Source of the DNA: Lepidonotus clava
Taxonomy: Eukaryota > Annelida > Polychaeta > Phyllodocida > Polynoidae
Reading direction: 5' to 3'
DNA length: 64,000 bases
Assembly: GCA_936440205.1 (NCBI GenBank)
Contig: OW387150.1
Span: 33,279,795 to 33,343,794 of the forward strand
The stretch's first letter is position 1; every line of letters starts with the position of its first letter. The position numbers and the translations under genes are program-made. The notes beneath the pieces were generated by a model. The model was not told the DNA's origin. It did not search any database and saw nothing but the letters and a program-made list of their open reading frames with translations. Shown here piece by piece: positions 45,110 to 55,609 of the stretch.

Positions 45110-45670
45110 GGGTTTGTAGGGGGGATGTTTCTGAAAGAGAGACGATGTTTCTGTAACCAACTCATCCTATACTTGTCAGGGGGGTGGGGATCAGAACTCA
45201 TTTATATTCTATTTCTATATATCCAGTGAATTGTTACAGTGGTGCGTATTTTGTAACTGTAATTGCAATTTAAAAACAATTCCTGTTTCTTTAGTAATGA
45301 TGGGTGCTGTTAATAAGATAATAAGTTAATAAGATAACTGAAAACTCATTCTAGTGACGTATTTTTCGTGGATGCCTTTTAGTTTAAAAGACAATTTCCA
45401 CTATTGATTTCGGAAAAGTCCATGTACAGTGTTTCCTCAAACTTAGAATGAATCAACCATACTCATCAACTTGTATTATGACAAAACAAAAACATTGGTG
45501 GATCACTTACTTTGTTAGAAAAAGAAACAACCAATGACAACATGTCTAGTCATTACAGTCCATGTGGAAGCTGATACGTAACATATTGTCAGTATATGTA
45601 CTATATATATGCCCAGATATATTATATAACGTATCTTTTCTATGATTCTAAGACCCATTGTAGATATCTT
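45110..45670. other. non-coding, nothing specific
   Basis: AT-rich unique sequence. Confidence 0.4.
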
Positions 45671-45675
45671 ATATA

Positions 45676-46601
45676 CAGTGGTCCGTTGCATAATGGGTCT
45701 TGCTGTTGAGAGGGTTGGCACCAATTGTCTGCACGACCTATCCCTATCCTTACAGCAATGTATCCAACTTTGCCGATAACAGTGAGGGTTTGACCACCTG
45801 TTTTTAAATGTGTGCGAAGGGCATTTTGGGGTAATCATTTTAATATTCTATATTCAGGAAAACATAGCTGTGCCCCTCAGCTATAAAATATACAAGAGAT
45901 AAGTGGCTGAAATGTATCTATCAATCAATTAAATGTGTTCTAAATGCGGTCAAAACTATCGCTGTTACAAGGGTTGGCATTTTCAAAATCTTAAAGGGAG
46001 GGGCCAGTGACCGAAAATTAATATACTGTCGTGATCCTTGCCATCCAGGGAATAACCATACCAAATTTTATGCTTTTATCTCTATTAGTTTTTGTTTTAT
46101 TCACATTTTGTCTCCATCAAACTGAGTTCCCCTGCCTGCATCAGACACTGCCTGCACAGAGCAATTATCTGCATGTGACGTCACAAGCAGAACAGCTAAA
46201 AAATTATAAAACTGAAAAAATAACAATATGTAATTTATCTAAGTGTTTTTTATGAGCCTAAAAGTGTTTAAAGTGACCAAATTAAATGATTCATGAAAGA
46301 AAATGTGAAAAATTATTATTTTTATGGAATTTAGAAATTTGAAATTTGAAAATAACTGTCATTTTGTATGACGTCACACACAGACATCCTGTGCCAGGTG
46401 TGCAGGGGTTTTGATATGTGACCTGATATGTAGACAAGATTTCCTATGCAAGATATCAACCTATAGTTATAAAATCGTTTTGTATTCATATTAAAGCATC
46501 ATATCTACTGTATAAAATGAGAAATCAACAAAATTAAAATTTCACTGGCCCCTCTCTTTAAGGATATCGCTGTTGTGAGACCCATTTCTAAATCCTCACT
46601 G
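45676..46601. mobile_element. family L element, interrupted by family M
   Basis: Left CAGTGGTCCGTTGCATAATG with GGGTCTTGCTGTTG; right inverse of CAGTGAGGATTTAGAAATG with GGGTCTCACAACAGC. Same family as 56778-57101. The interior is split at 45991-46561. CAGTG-type ends suggest hAT-like, unproven. The 107-codon minus frame 45515-45838 is unsupported. Confidence 0.6.
45991..46561. mobile_element. TTAA-flanked element (family M) nested in L
   Basis: TTAAAGGGAGGGGCCAGTGA at the left, inverse of TTAAAGAGAGGGGCCAGTGA at the right, TTAA at each edge as for piggyBac/Kolobok types. Two CRE palindromes TGACGTCA (46176-46183, 46369-46376) lie inside. No transposase. Confidence 0.75.
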
Positions 46602-46629
46602 TGCTCTCACTGTTGCAAAAGTTTGCAAG

Positions 46630-46960
46630 CCTGTAACCAGGGGGGATGATGTGGGGTATGGTACCCCCCCCCCCCCAGATGGGCCAGGTCCACTTTTTGA
46701 AACACCAATAATTTAGCTTTCCCTCCTCCCCTCTTATCCTGGCCCTCTGATACCCCTGTAAAACCTCTCTTACCCCTGCTAGCCCTGTAAAAACTTGTCC
46801 TTGTCTCTTGTCCTTTACAGCTCTCTGATGAGCATGCCAGATTCATGATGTGACCAATAATGTTGCTGGATTATGTTCAAACATTGCAAAATTACATCGC
46901 CAGCTAATATGACACTATACTAAGGGGTGGACCCCCTAACCTTCACAACCCATGGACAAT
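46630..46960. mobile_element. possible J-like element with C-tract
   Basis: CCAGGGGGGATGATG and a C-homopolymer (46664-46677) at the left; AAGGGGTGGACCCCC (46922) may be the other end. A tandem-like TACCCCTG-AAA-CTC phrase recurs between. Boundaries uncertain. Confidence 0.3.
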
Positions 46961-47385
46961 ATACCCTGGCTTTAAGCTATTTGACCTCTAGAAAGTCCAC
47001 TTTTCGGAAATGGTCACCCCCTCATGAAAAGTTCTGGATACGGCCTGGTTTGGTTATGCGACAGATCAGTGGCTTTCGTCAACAGCTCATGTACCACTCA
47101 TATTTGTTTCTAATAATGCGAAGTTGTTCAGTTTCTATCAGTTGCTGGGGATAGCCTATCCAAAACTCCTGACCTTTCCCTTGCCATGAGGGGCTGACAG
47201 GTGTCTGGTCGACAGCTGTTGGTATTGATGGGGAAGGGTCAGAAGGTTGGAGAGGTAGGTGTCATAGTAAGCACCTTACTACTGGACAGAGTCTGACAGG
47301 TGAGGCCTTTTTAGATGTGTTTTAGATGTTCTGTCAGGCATCTAATTAGCTGTTCTTCCACATTGTTCTGGGGTAGTATGCTACC
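46961..47385. other. non-coding, nothing specific
   Basis: Unique sequence; GGTCGACAGCTG near 47208 is the only notable E-box. No exon supported. Confidence 0.4.
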
Positions 47386-47386
47386 A

Positions 47387-47755
47387 TGCCAATCAATAAT
47401 TTGACGTTATTATTACGCTGCAGCAACATTCTGTTTAGTCCTGGTTTGGAACTTGTTGCGTTCTTTTGATTGCACCCAAAAACCTCTTTAGAACCTAACA
47501 TTGCAAAGTTGCACTGTGACATTATTGTGACATTCTTGTTACATTCTATCACGCAAAAATGACATTCTTATAACATACTGTATGAGTAATGTCTCAACAT
47601 CACTAACATGGTATGTTATTATAATAATATTATTCTTTTTTAAGTCTCAAATTTACCTAAAATAACATAACTGTTATGTGGCAATTCAAGAAGTAACAGA
47701 CTAACCAATAAGGTATGGTCACAGAACGTGCCTGTTACGTCACCGCTTGCCTGGG
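47387..47755 (-). mobile_element. MITE family A, type 2, copy 6 (minus)
   Basis: From TGCCAATCAATAATTTGACG to ACGTCACCGCTTGCCTGGG. Left end diverged, right end well kept. Confidence 0.7.
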
Positions 47756-47898
47756 ATCTATACTGAAGAGGCCTACCATGTTTGCCAACTGCTGTTAATA
47801 TTACTCGGAATAGGAATTTACGATAGTTCTGTCCGATGAGTAAATGAAATGTCATGTTTTCATAGTAAACACTGGCTCTTTAACTGCTCATTGCCAAG

Positions 47899-48008
47899 TA
47901 CCTATGACAGAATGTTTGGTGTAAAGACTCCGCAGTTCACGCCTGAAGCTCCAGTAATCTATCCCAGACCCAACTACCACCACCTGTTCGGCCCCCAGCA
48001 GGCTCAGG
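47899..48008 (+). CDS. exon-like segment, unknown gene
   Basis: An open frame (47849-48058 overall) with strongly C-ended codons in its middle, unlike the AT-rich surroundings: it reads STYDRMFGVKTPQFTPEAPV then IYPRPNYHHLFGPQQAQ. A possible acceptor GCTCATTGCCAAG ends at 47898 and a possible donor CAGG|GTAGTC begins at 48009, giving phase 2 and phase 1. The splice sites are only moderate. No family recognised; it sits between two family A MITEs. Confidence 0.25.
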
Positions 48009-48107
48009 GTAGTCGTCCTTGGCCGTTTACGACAGGCCTCAGACGTTGGTTAAGTTAACTTACCCACCTGTCTTAACACCTGGACTGTCAGAGGTATGAT
48101 AACTACG

Positions 48108-48386
48108 CAGCCAGCTTGATGTATCAGAAACGTTTTGCGACCATACCTTTTTTTAGTTAGTTTGTTACTTACTAAGATGGCACATAACAATTACGTTTTG
48201 GATGGCAAGTTTGAAACCTCAATAAATCAGAATGTAATTATAATATTACTTTTTGGTGAGGTTAGGACAAAACCAAATCAGAAGATTTTGGTTTGATTAA
48301 AGAATGTAACCAGAGCATTGTAATAACATTATAGTGCAAAGTCACATCAGTACATTGCAGCGATGTAATAGGGAGTCATGATAACT
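48108..48386 (+). mobile_element. MITE family A, type 1, copy 7 (right-truncated)
   Basis: Starts CAGCCAGCTTGATG, carries TTACTAAGATGGCACATAAC and TGGTGAGGTTAGGACAAAACC; ends without the terminal repeat. Confidence 0.65.
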
Positions 48387-48389
48387 AAT

Positions 48390-49390
48390 ACTTAAGGGAG
48401 TTATTAAAATTTCATCATTTGAAATCTAAAATACCTTAAAAAAAACACGTGTAGATACAAAACCAAGCAACATAAAATTGTCTAAAAATTCGCAATTAAT
48501 CTTCATCTATTCTTTTAGAAAATATTGCTTTTGATACCATATTGTTTGTATCTAGGCCTCTTGGATTTACAAAGCGCTTTCACTGTCTCTTAAGTAAGGT
48601 TCAATGAGGTACATCGGTGTGAATGACCGGTCAGACCTAAATAAAACCCTCTCATTTATCTAGGAAAGTTTCACTATACTAGTTTAGGTTGAAAGTGGTT
48701 GGGGGTCTTTGCCGCACATGCATATGTGTTTCTTGTTTTACTTTAAATAGGGCAGTAAATCAAAGAATTCAAGTGCACATACGTAACGTTGTAGGGAGTG
48801 ACAGAATTCTTTTCTCAATAATAGAAAACCATAAAACCCCTAATCTAAGCCTCACCCTAATTGAGGTCATATCCTTTCTTTTGAGTTTGTCTTTGGACAT
48901 TTGTTTTACAATATATTTCATTATTCCTATTGCGTTCAAGCTTGTGTAAGCCCCTTTTTTAAGTTCATACCTAAATGGCTCTTATTTCTGAAACTGACTT
49001 TGACTTAAGCCGCGGCTTAAATTAGAGGATGAAAGAAATATTATAGTTTAAGAAACTTAGGAAAAATAACATGCAACATAGCTCCAAGTTCTCCCTTTGA
49101 ATTACAAATGATCTATAATGTACTTTTAAGAAAACACTAGTTTACAAATCGGAAAACATAGTTCCTATCTGCAGAACAGGTAGCGATACAAGAACATCCA
49201 GGGAATGTACAAAAGGTCTGGATAAAAAGTACGATAGGTTGGGTACGAAAGAGAGCTTGTTTGCTGGGTTTACTGCGCTTGATGAAAGTCATAAGACAGT
49301 CAGATAGGAATAGGACGTGATGGAAGGTTGGCTGATATGGGGAACCAAGTGCCAATGTAACCTCGTCAGATGTTATGTTTATAGATATAC
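48390..49390. other. AT-rich non-coding, nothing specific
   Basis: Frames at 48689-48949 (+) and 49137-49580 (-, running into family G) have no domain or splice support. Confidence 0.4.
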
Positions 49391-49393
49391 CAT

Positions 49394-49839
49394 AATAAGC
49401 CCATCCCAGTTTATACCAACAATAAAACTTACCATGAAATAAAATCAAAATTTCTTCCATGCTTATTCCCTGAAGAGAGTTGCACAATACAAAATTAACC
49501 AAAGCAATATGGTTGACAGATTGCTCATTTAAAAAAAAAAATTCAACCTTATGTTTTTGATTTCTCCCCACATAAACCAATGGTAAAGCCTGTCAGTCCA
49601 ACCTATAATGTCCAACCCTATGTTGACCTGAAATATGACAATTTATTTTGAATGCATTGCAAATCTATCAAGTAATACAATTCAAGAAATGATAATGTTT
49701 TAGCAGTACTTGTGAATATAGAAAAACACAGTTCTAGCTTATTTAAGTAATCCCAAGTCTTGGAGGACAAAGATGAAACATCTATCTTGTCCAACCCTTC
49801 TCCAACCTCAGGATATACCCAATGTGGGATGGGCTTATT
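49394..49839. mobile_element. MITE family G, reference copy
   Basis: Left AATAAGCCCATCCCAG, right inverse of AATAAGCCCATCCCACA, about 446 bp. AT-rich interior with GACAGATTGCTC and AAGCCTGTCAGTCC. Confidence 0.75.
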
Positions 49840-49867
49840 TTATATTTCTACACTTGCCGACCCATAG

Positions 49868-49926
49868 TCCATCAGCAGGATGCTACCTCAGTCTACAGGA
49901 GACTTACCCCTTTGACTCTGCACCAG
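49868..49926 (+). CDS. short exon-like segment, unknown gene
   Basis: 59 nt between acceptor TTCTACACTTGCCGACCCATAG (ends 49867) and a consensus donor CACCAG|GTGAGG. Two frames are open: one base, 19 codons, one base (PSAGCYLSLQETYPFDSAP) or two bases plus 19 codons ending phase 0. It is wedged between MITEs G and C. Short length makes chance likely. Confidence 0.2.
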
Positions 49927-49949
49927 GTGAGGGGCCTGCGGGGGGCCAG

Positions 49950-50358
49950 TAAAGGCCATATTCCACTATGTGTTCGTGGCTTGCGGCCACCCAAGCCACA
50001 GCCGCAAATGACGCAAACGCAAACGCAAATGCGCTAGCGGCCAGGTCTCGCTAGCTGGAATATAGGTGCTTGTGGCTACTACTTGCGGCCACTGCTTGCG
50101 GCCACTGCTTGTGGCCCCTGCTGTTTTAAGGTTATATTCCACAAACGGCCGCAACCGCGTTTTCGGCGGCCGCAACCGCATTTACGGTAGGTGGTATTTA
50201 GGTAGTTGTGGCCCTTACTTGCGGCCTCTGCTAGTGGCCATTACAGTTTGCTTGTGGCCAGGGATACCAACATGTTGGTATCAAAGCCGAAAATTGCTTG
50301 CAGCCCCTTGTAATAGTGGCCGCAAACGCGACCTGACGCAAAGTGGAATATGGCCTTA
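49950..50358. mobile_element. MITE family C, reference copy
   Basis: TAAAGGCCATATTCCACTA and inverse TAAGGCCATATTCCACTTTG ends. The interior is built of many TGCGGCC / GGCCGCAA phrases in both orientations and contains a second internal ATATTCCACAAACGGCCG, so it may be two elements fused. Overlapping frames up to 112 codons are by-products. Confidence 0.7.
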
Positions 50359-50399
50359 AGGAGGTGTGGGGAATAAGGGGATTAGGCCACAGGTACCAT

Positions 50400-50905
50400 A
50401 TATATATAGGAAGAGGGACGCATGGTGGATACAGAATTTCCAAAGGGGGGATGTTTGCATTAGGGCTTAAACGGCATGCATTTGTGTGCACACGCTGCAT
50501 TTTCCCCTCTTTTTGTAGTATAGGGCCCAACGAAAGGGGAAGGGGGAGGTCTAGGGGGTCCTGACCCATCCTGGATTCCTCCTGGGTAGAGGGAGAATGT
50601 GGTCAAGGTGATAGTGGTAGTGATGCAGGAGGGAGATGCAGTAGGATATACGCGTCACATAATCACTTTAAAGACTACAATTTATATTTTGGGTTTTAAC
50701 TTTTAAAACGTAGACCAGGTAGCTACCATCTCTCACTAGGGAAGGTGTTGAAACGGAAAAATACAAATGACAATCTGGGAAATTTCACAGAGGGCTGAAA
50801 ATGAAGAAGTAAGACAAATGTGTGCCCCTAGAGCATCGACGAAAGGAATAACCCTGAGGTCAAGTAGGTATCCATCAAACTATAAAGAGACTTGGTGAAT
50901 ACGCA
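50400..50905. other. non-coding, nothing specific
   Basis: Mixed sequence with short purine-rich tracts. No exon supported. Confidence 0.4.
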
Positions 50906-50909
50906 GTCA

Positions 50910-50983
50910 GTATCAACAGACACGTGCCGTGGGCCACAGCACACCTCGTTTGTGGCCCTGAGTATGTGAGTTATACCATGTAT
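50910..50983 (+). repeat. 74-bp direct repeat left of SINE-like copy 2
   Basis: GTATCAACAGACACGTGCC through GAGTTATACCATGTAT. Matches 51371-51444 with about seven differences. Confidence 0.85.
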
Positions 50984-51345
50984 ATGTCCCTGAGTGAGTG
51001 AGTGAGTGAGTGAGTGAGTGAGTGAGTGAGTGATGGATGTTTTATGCCATACCAACAGCCAGGGTTATTTTCACGGCAAAAACCAGTCAGTACGCCTTTG
51101 GTGATCGTATCTATGAGATGAAGGTGACAGGGCAGGCAAACAACAGGGGATCAAAACCTGGAAATCATTTTTGCTGTACCTCATCCCTTTAATATTGAAT
51201 CCAGACACCAACCGGGAATTGAACCAAATGAACCAGCTGGTCAGTGCTGGGTCCTGCCTATCATCACCTTTTACAATCAGTGGGGGCTACCGAGGGCCTA
51301 TATTCTTCCCAGGAACAGAAGCTCCATCCCGGTACCCCCACAGGA
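50984..51345 (-). mobile_element. SINE-like element copy 2, uninterrupted
   Basis: (GTGA)n at 50991-51032, then the body shared with 44356-45105 (CAGCCAGGGTTATTTTCACGG, GGGATCAAAACCTGG, GGGAATTGAACCAAATG, GGTCAGTGCTGGG, GGGCCTATATTCTTCCC). On the minus strand the microsatellite is the 3' tail. Two different B-box-like phrases are visible, neither with a good A box, so the pol III origin is open. The 77-81 codon frames here are unsupported. Confidence 0.65.
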
Positions 51346-51370
51346 ATGTATGTCATTCAGGATTCATTCG

Positions 51371-51444
51371 GTATCAACAGACACATGCCATTGGCCACAG
51401 CACACCTCGTTTGTAGCCGGGAGTATGTGAGTTATACCACGTAT
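51371..51444 (+). repeat. 74-bp direct repeat right of SINE-like copy 2
   Basis: GTATCAACAGACACATGCC through GAGTTATACCACGTAT; partner of 50910-50983, offset 461. Confidence 0.85.
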
Positions 51445-51445
51445 G

Positions 51446-51890
51446 TCGTTGATGTCAGCACGTACTTAGCACTCTGACCCTGGAGGGTAAGAAGGCTGGG
51501 ATGGGGTATCGGTCTGAGGGTATTTTATGATGATTTAGTGTAATGTAAGTCTATGTGTGTATATTATGGGTATATAAATATTAGTATTTCAGCTTTGGAT
51601 GAATTATTCAGTTTTCTACATATAAGAGAACTGTTGAGGGATACAAGTCACCAACAATTTTATAATTATTACAATAGATATTTCTTGACCATTCAATATC
51701 TTTTCGGATGCAACCCATTAAGTTGGAAACACTACCTCTTCTAGCTACTAGCATCTAGCTTCTGGTTACACTTGGCTGGGAGCCCTAGGGGAGCATGTTA
51801 CTTCACAGATAATGATAATTATGCATTACAGACTCTGATATTATATATTGGGTTCACATCTGAAATTCCGATTATGCGAATCTCCACACA
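51446..51890. other. non-coding, nothing specific
   Basis: AT-rich unique sequence; short frames only. Confidence 0.4.
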
Positions 51891-51893
51891 CTA

Positions 51894-52161
51894 CTATAAT
51901 AAAGGACCACGGGGAACGTCCAAGGGTAACCATACAACCCATAGGGGACCGTGACATACCGAGGGCAAAGCTTGAGGTTTGTATGGTCACTATGAGTCTT
52001 ACTGCCACCCAAGGACAACCCCAAAGGTCCTTCCTTCTTTTATCACCCAAACAAAAAGAAAAATAATGCTTAAAACCATGAGAATGATGAGCAGTACGTA
52101 CAGCCTGTCATGGCGCACTACCCCTTGTATGTACCACTTGTCAGTCGTGTGGGTAATAAAC
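51894..52161 (+). mobile_element. twin-hairpin element family H, copy 3
   Basis: TATAATAAAGGACCACGG head, inverse AGGACAACCCCAAAGGTCC, then TTTTATCACCC tail ending GTGTGGGTAATAAA. More diverged than copy 4. Frames in it are by-products. Confidence 0.6.
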
Positions 52162-52392
52162 TTCAGACCATACATTTGAACGTTCGTACATGTATACAAA
52201 GACGTACCGTCTCAAACTTCTCTGTTCATCTCCCAGAGTGGTACAACTCTTCCCATCGGTCAGCCATGTTTTTTCTCCCCCACCTTTAACAAGTCCAGCC
52301 CGGTCCCCCAGAAGTACCTATAGGTCAGGGGAGGTGTTCCTGTCACCTCCACCCTGGGGGAGGGGGGGGGGGGTACTGGCTCTTTGAAGGTT

Positions 52393-52746
52393 CCCAGTAA
52401 ACAGCAAGTAACAAGCATTCTGTGACCAAACTGTTTCGGGGTTTCTGTAACCTGCCAATTTTCACGTAACCGTTACATTATTCTAAGTCAAGTTGAGACT
52501 TGATATGAAATGATGTGATAATACCATTATAATTTGGTTGAGACCTAACTTTTTAAGAATGTTATAATAATGTTATCATAACGTGAAAGAATGTCACAAG
52601 AATATCACAATTACATCACAGTACGATGTCACAATGTAAGGTTCCAAAGATGTTTTGGGTGACATCAAAATAGCAAAACAAGAACAAAAGCAGAACGAAA
52701 CAAAACATTATAATAATATTATAATAATGTCATATTCTTGCTTGGG
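52393..52746 (+). mobile_element. MITE family A, type 2, copy 8
   Basis: CCCAGTAAACAGCAAG to TATTCTTGCTTGGG, about 354 bp. A C-/G-rich stretch with an 11-G tract (52362-52372) lies just upstream. Confidence 0.75.
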
Positions 52747-52749
52747 TTA

Positions 52750-53330
52750 CTACCCACTTCCACACTACCGCCACTGATTTTTGTGACTGACTGCTAATTA
52801 ATTTCAGTTGTTTTGAGGGACACAGATCAACACCCCAAAGAAATCAGGGTCTGTCAATACCAGAAATATACAGAAATCACCAGAAGTGCTTAGGACAACT
52901 GCTGATAATATTTTATTAGTTTTCTTTTGTAAAATAAAGTATCAACAAGGCAACGTTTGAAGTGATTGCCCCCATTTTGTTCTATAGATGTAGTTCACCA
53001 CCCCCCTGTTTTACCTCGAAAATGGTCAACTGCCTCTCAATTTTTATGTGCACCGCCCCGCTCTGTGTGTCCGTTTAATAGTGGGTACCTGTTCAAGCCA
53101 AAGTATCCCCCCCTGGGCATCCCCACCTAAAGGGTCCCTTTTTGCACCTTCCCATGGAAGAGCCTAACCTTTGCTCTGCATACCCACAGGTGTTTCCTGC
53201 ATTAGCCGAGCCCCTCACACCTTCCCATACAGACCTACTCCTCCCATTTATAATTCCCTGCATACCTGTCAGATAGCACAGCTCGTATGTTTCTGCCAGT
53301 GATGATGGGGCTTGTGATGGTCATAGTTGC
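52750..53330. other. non-coding; one acceptor-like site
   Basis: A strong acceptor-like tract (CTTTGCTCTGCATACCCACAG, ending 53190) is followed by a 34-codon open frame to TAG at about 53275. No donor or domain, so not annotated as an exon. Confidence 0.35.
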
Positions 53331-53331
53331 T

Positions 53332-53687
53332 CCCAGCCAAGGTGCGACGTAACAGAAATGTTCCGCAACAATAATATTCTTTTAGTCAATTTGTTACTTA
53401 CTAAGATGGCACATAACAACACTGTTATTGATAGTGAAAAAATCCAAAATGTTATTATAGCATTATTTTTGGTGAGGTTAGAATGAACCCAAAACAGAAT
53501 GTCATAAGAACATTCTGTTTAGGTTTAAGAATGTGACAAGAATGTTATTATACTGTTTCAGTGCAATGTCACAGCAGTACATTGCAGCAAAATTATTGGG
53601 AGTCACCAAAATAATGTAACAAGAAACAATCCAGAACCAAATGGAACGCTGTTGCAATGTTATAATAATGGCACATGCTTGGTTGGG
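53332..53687 (+). mobile_element. MITE family A, type 1, copy 9
   Basis: CCCAGCCAAGGTGCG to CACATGCTTGGTTGGG, 356 bp, close to full length. Confidence 0.8.
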
Positions 53688-53689
53688 CA

Positions 53690-54865
53690 TTATACTCTGT
53701 GTAGAACTGAATTGCTGAAACTACTCGGAAACTTATGAAACCTAATCTGGTGTTCTTACTACAATTAATTAATCACTTTCAGATACCAGTGATCTTTTGG
53801 AGTATTTCTCAGCCAGCCAATCATTTCTTGGATGTAATCTAAAGTTTAAGAAGACTTATGGAGCATACTAATAGGTACAAGTAAACTCCTTAAAATCTCG
53901 TTGGAACAAATTAAACTCCTACACTCTAACAAAACTACCCTCCTAGCCTTGCCAGACTTACTTCAAATCCGTGTATTGGCTAGGTTGATCGTTGTAACAT
54001 TAGGGATAAATTACATCAACAATATTGGGATTAGATTTATGATATCACAAACAGACAATATTAATATGTGCAATACTGTTTATATTAACCACATGCACGT
54101 GTTTTTGAGAAAAGGATAAGATGCTGCATATTAGGATCTTAGAATGTTGATTTGAATCAGGTTCAATATTTCCATGCAAAAGCATAATGCATACGATTTC
54201 CTTATATTTAATTCAGTGTACATCTGTTTCCCATTGGGACAAAGAATGCATCTGCAGGATCCCATAACACATAAAAATAAGACCAAACTTCCTCTTCTCA
54301 AGAAAAATAAGACCAAACTTCCTCTTCTCAATAAGTTGTATAAACAAAACAAAACAACAGCGACAACAACAAAACAGCAACAAAAATTAAAAAAGACTAG
54401 CACCATACTTTCACCCATCATCTTCTACCTGTATTCATCCTAAACAGCAATGAGTCACGGGTGCACAAACAGCCTTATTGGAATACAAATGATGACGTAT
54501 CATATTTGTATTTGTGTTGCTAGAAGGCTCTGCTCATCTCATCATTCAGAGAATATTGTAAAAGTCTGAGTATAGGTCTAGGAGTGATACCTGTAGAAGT
54601 CATAACCATTTCAAGTTACCCTAAATCTTTAGCCCTACCCTAACGTGTTTTTTTTTTTATAATTTCTTCTTTCAAAATCCAAAAGAATTAACCTAACATT
54701 CTGCTCTCAGTGTGCCTGGAAAGCACTAAAGTTAATGTTTCATTATAGACCTCGATAAATATCGACTATGACGTTGGACAAAACCAATTGTTGTATCTGA
54801 GATCTCAATTGATATTGATTATAATGTTTAATTCATGGCGTATTTCTCTGAGGGCTACAAACATA
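53690..54865. other. AT-rich non-coding with a recent 30-bp duplication
   Basis: Two tandem copies of AAAATAAGACCAAACTTCC-TCTTCTCAA at 54274-54332, identical over 28 bp, followed by a CAA/CAAAA-rich tract. Overlapping 89-96 codon frames on both strands derive from these. Confidence 0.5.
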
Positions 54866-54867
54866 TT

Positions 54868-55225
54868 CCAGGCAAGCAGCAACCTAGCAAGGAGGTTCTG
54901 CCACCATACTCTTTTGGCCAGTCTGTAACCTGCCCAATTTTTATGTAACAGTTATGTTATATTAGGTAAAGTTTAAACTTATTAAAAAAGAATATTATAA
55001 CAACATCATATTTGACTAAAGTTAAGAACTGACTAATAAAGAATGTTATGATAACTTTACTATAATGTGAAAGAATGTTACAAGAACATCAGAATTCAGT
55101 GGGACTTTGCAACGTTAAGTTCTAAAAAAGTGTTTGGGTGCCATCAACATAACATAACACGAACCAAAGCGGAACTAAACAGAACATTGCTGCAACGTTA
55201 TAACAACATCATATTCTTGCTTGGG
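54868..55225 (+). mobile_element. MITE family A, type 2, copy 10
   Basis: CCAGGCAAGCAGCAACC to CATATTCTTGCTTGGG, 358 bp. Confidence 0.8.
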
Positions 55226-55405
55226 ATAAGCTTGTTGTACTGGCCGCAACGATATCACAAGAAAATGTACACGCCACATGACTAAAGTTTAAGGAAAAAA
55301 AGAAGAGGCTTGAATAAAAGAATACTGTATTAATCACTCGATGTGGGAGGTATTCCATGTCAGGGATGGTGTTCTATCTACACAATCTCTATGTCTGACT
55401 CACAG

Positions 55406-55604
55406 CACCTCTAGAGCAGCTCCGAGCAGCTCCGAGCAGCTCCGATCGGCTCCAAACAGCTCAACATCTTTAAAAAACCACTCCAACTACTCAAACCCTA
55501 CCCAAGCCCTTCTATCGGCCACCTGGACGGTCTCCACCCGAGACTGTTATGTCTGGCATGAGGTGCCAACGACCTGTGGAGGAGTGTACCAGCAGAGATG
55601 AGAA
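55406..55604 (+). CDS. possible terminal exon, unknown gene
   Basis: Acceptor-like CTCTATGTCTGACTCACAG ends at 55405. An open frame runs to TGA (55602-55604) and ends TWTVSTRDCYVWHEVPTTC then GGVYQQR, with many C/G-ended codons. A second frame is open for 48 codons over the same bases, so coding bias is ambiguous. Three GAGCAGCTC motifs at exact 10-bp steps (55414-55442) lie at its start and could be the real signal here. Confidence 0.2.
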
Positions 55605-55609
55605 GATAC

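Noticed and set aside
45515-45838. 107-codon minus frame
   Set aside because: Overlaps the left half of family L and has no motif.
50984-51345. tRNA origin of the SINE-like element
   Set aside because: B-box-like phrases exist, but the A-box candidate lies only about 8 bp away, not the usual ~30 bp or more, so the origin is left open.
53191-53275. Reading after a strong acceptor-like tract
   Set aside because: Only 34 codons to a stop, no donor and no codon bias.
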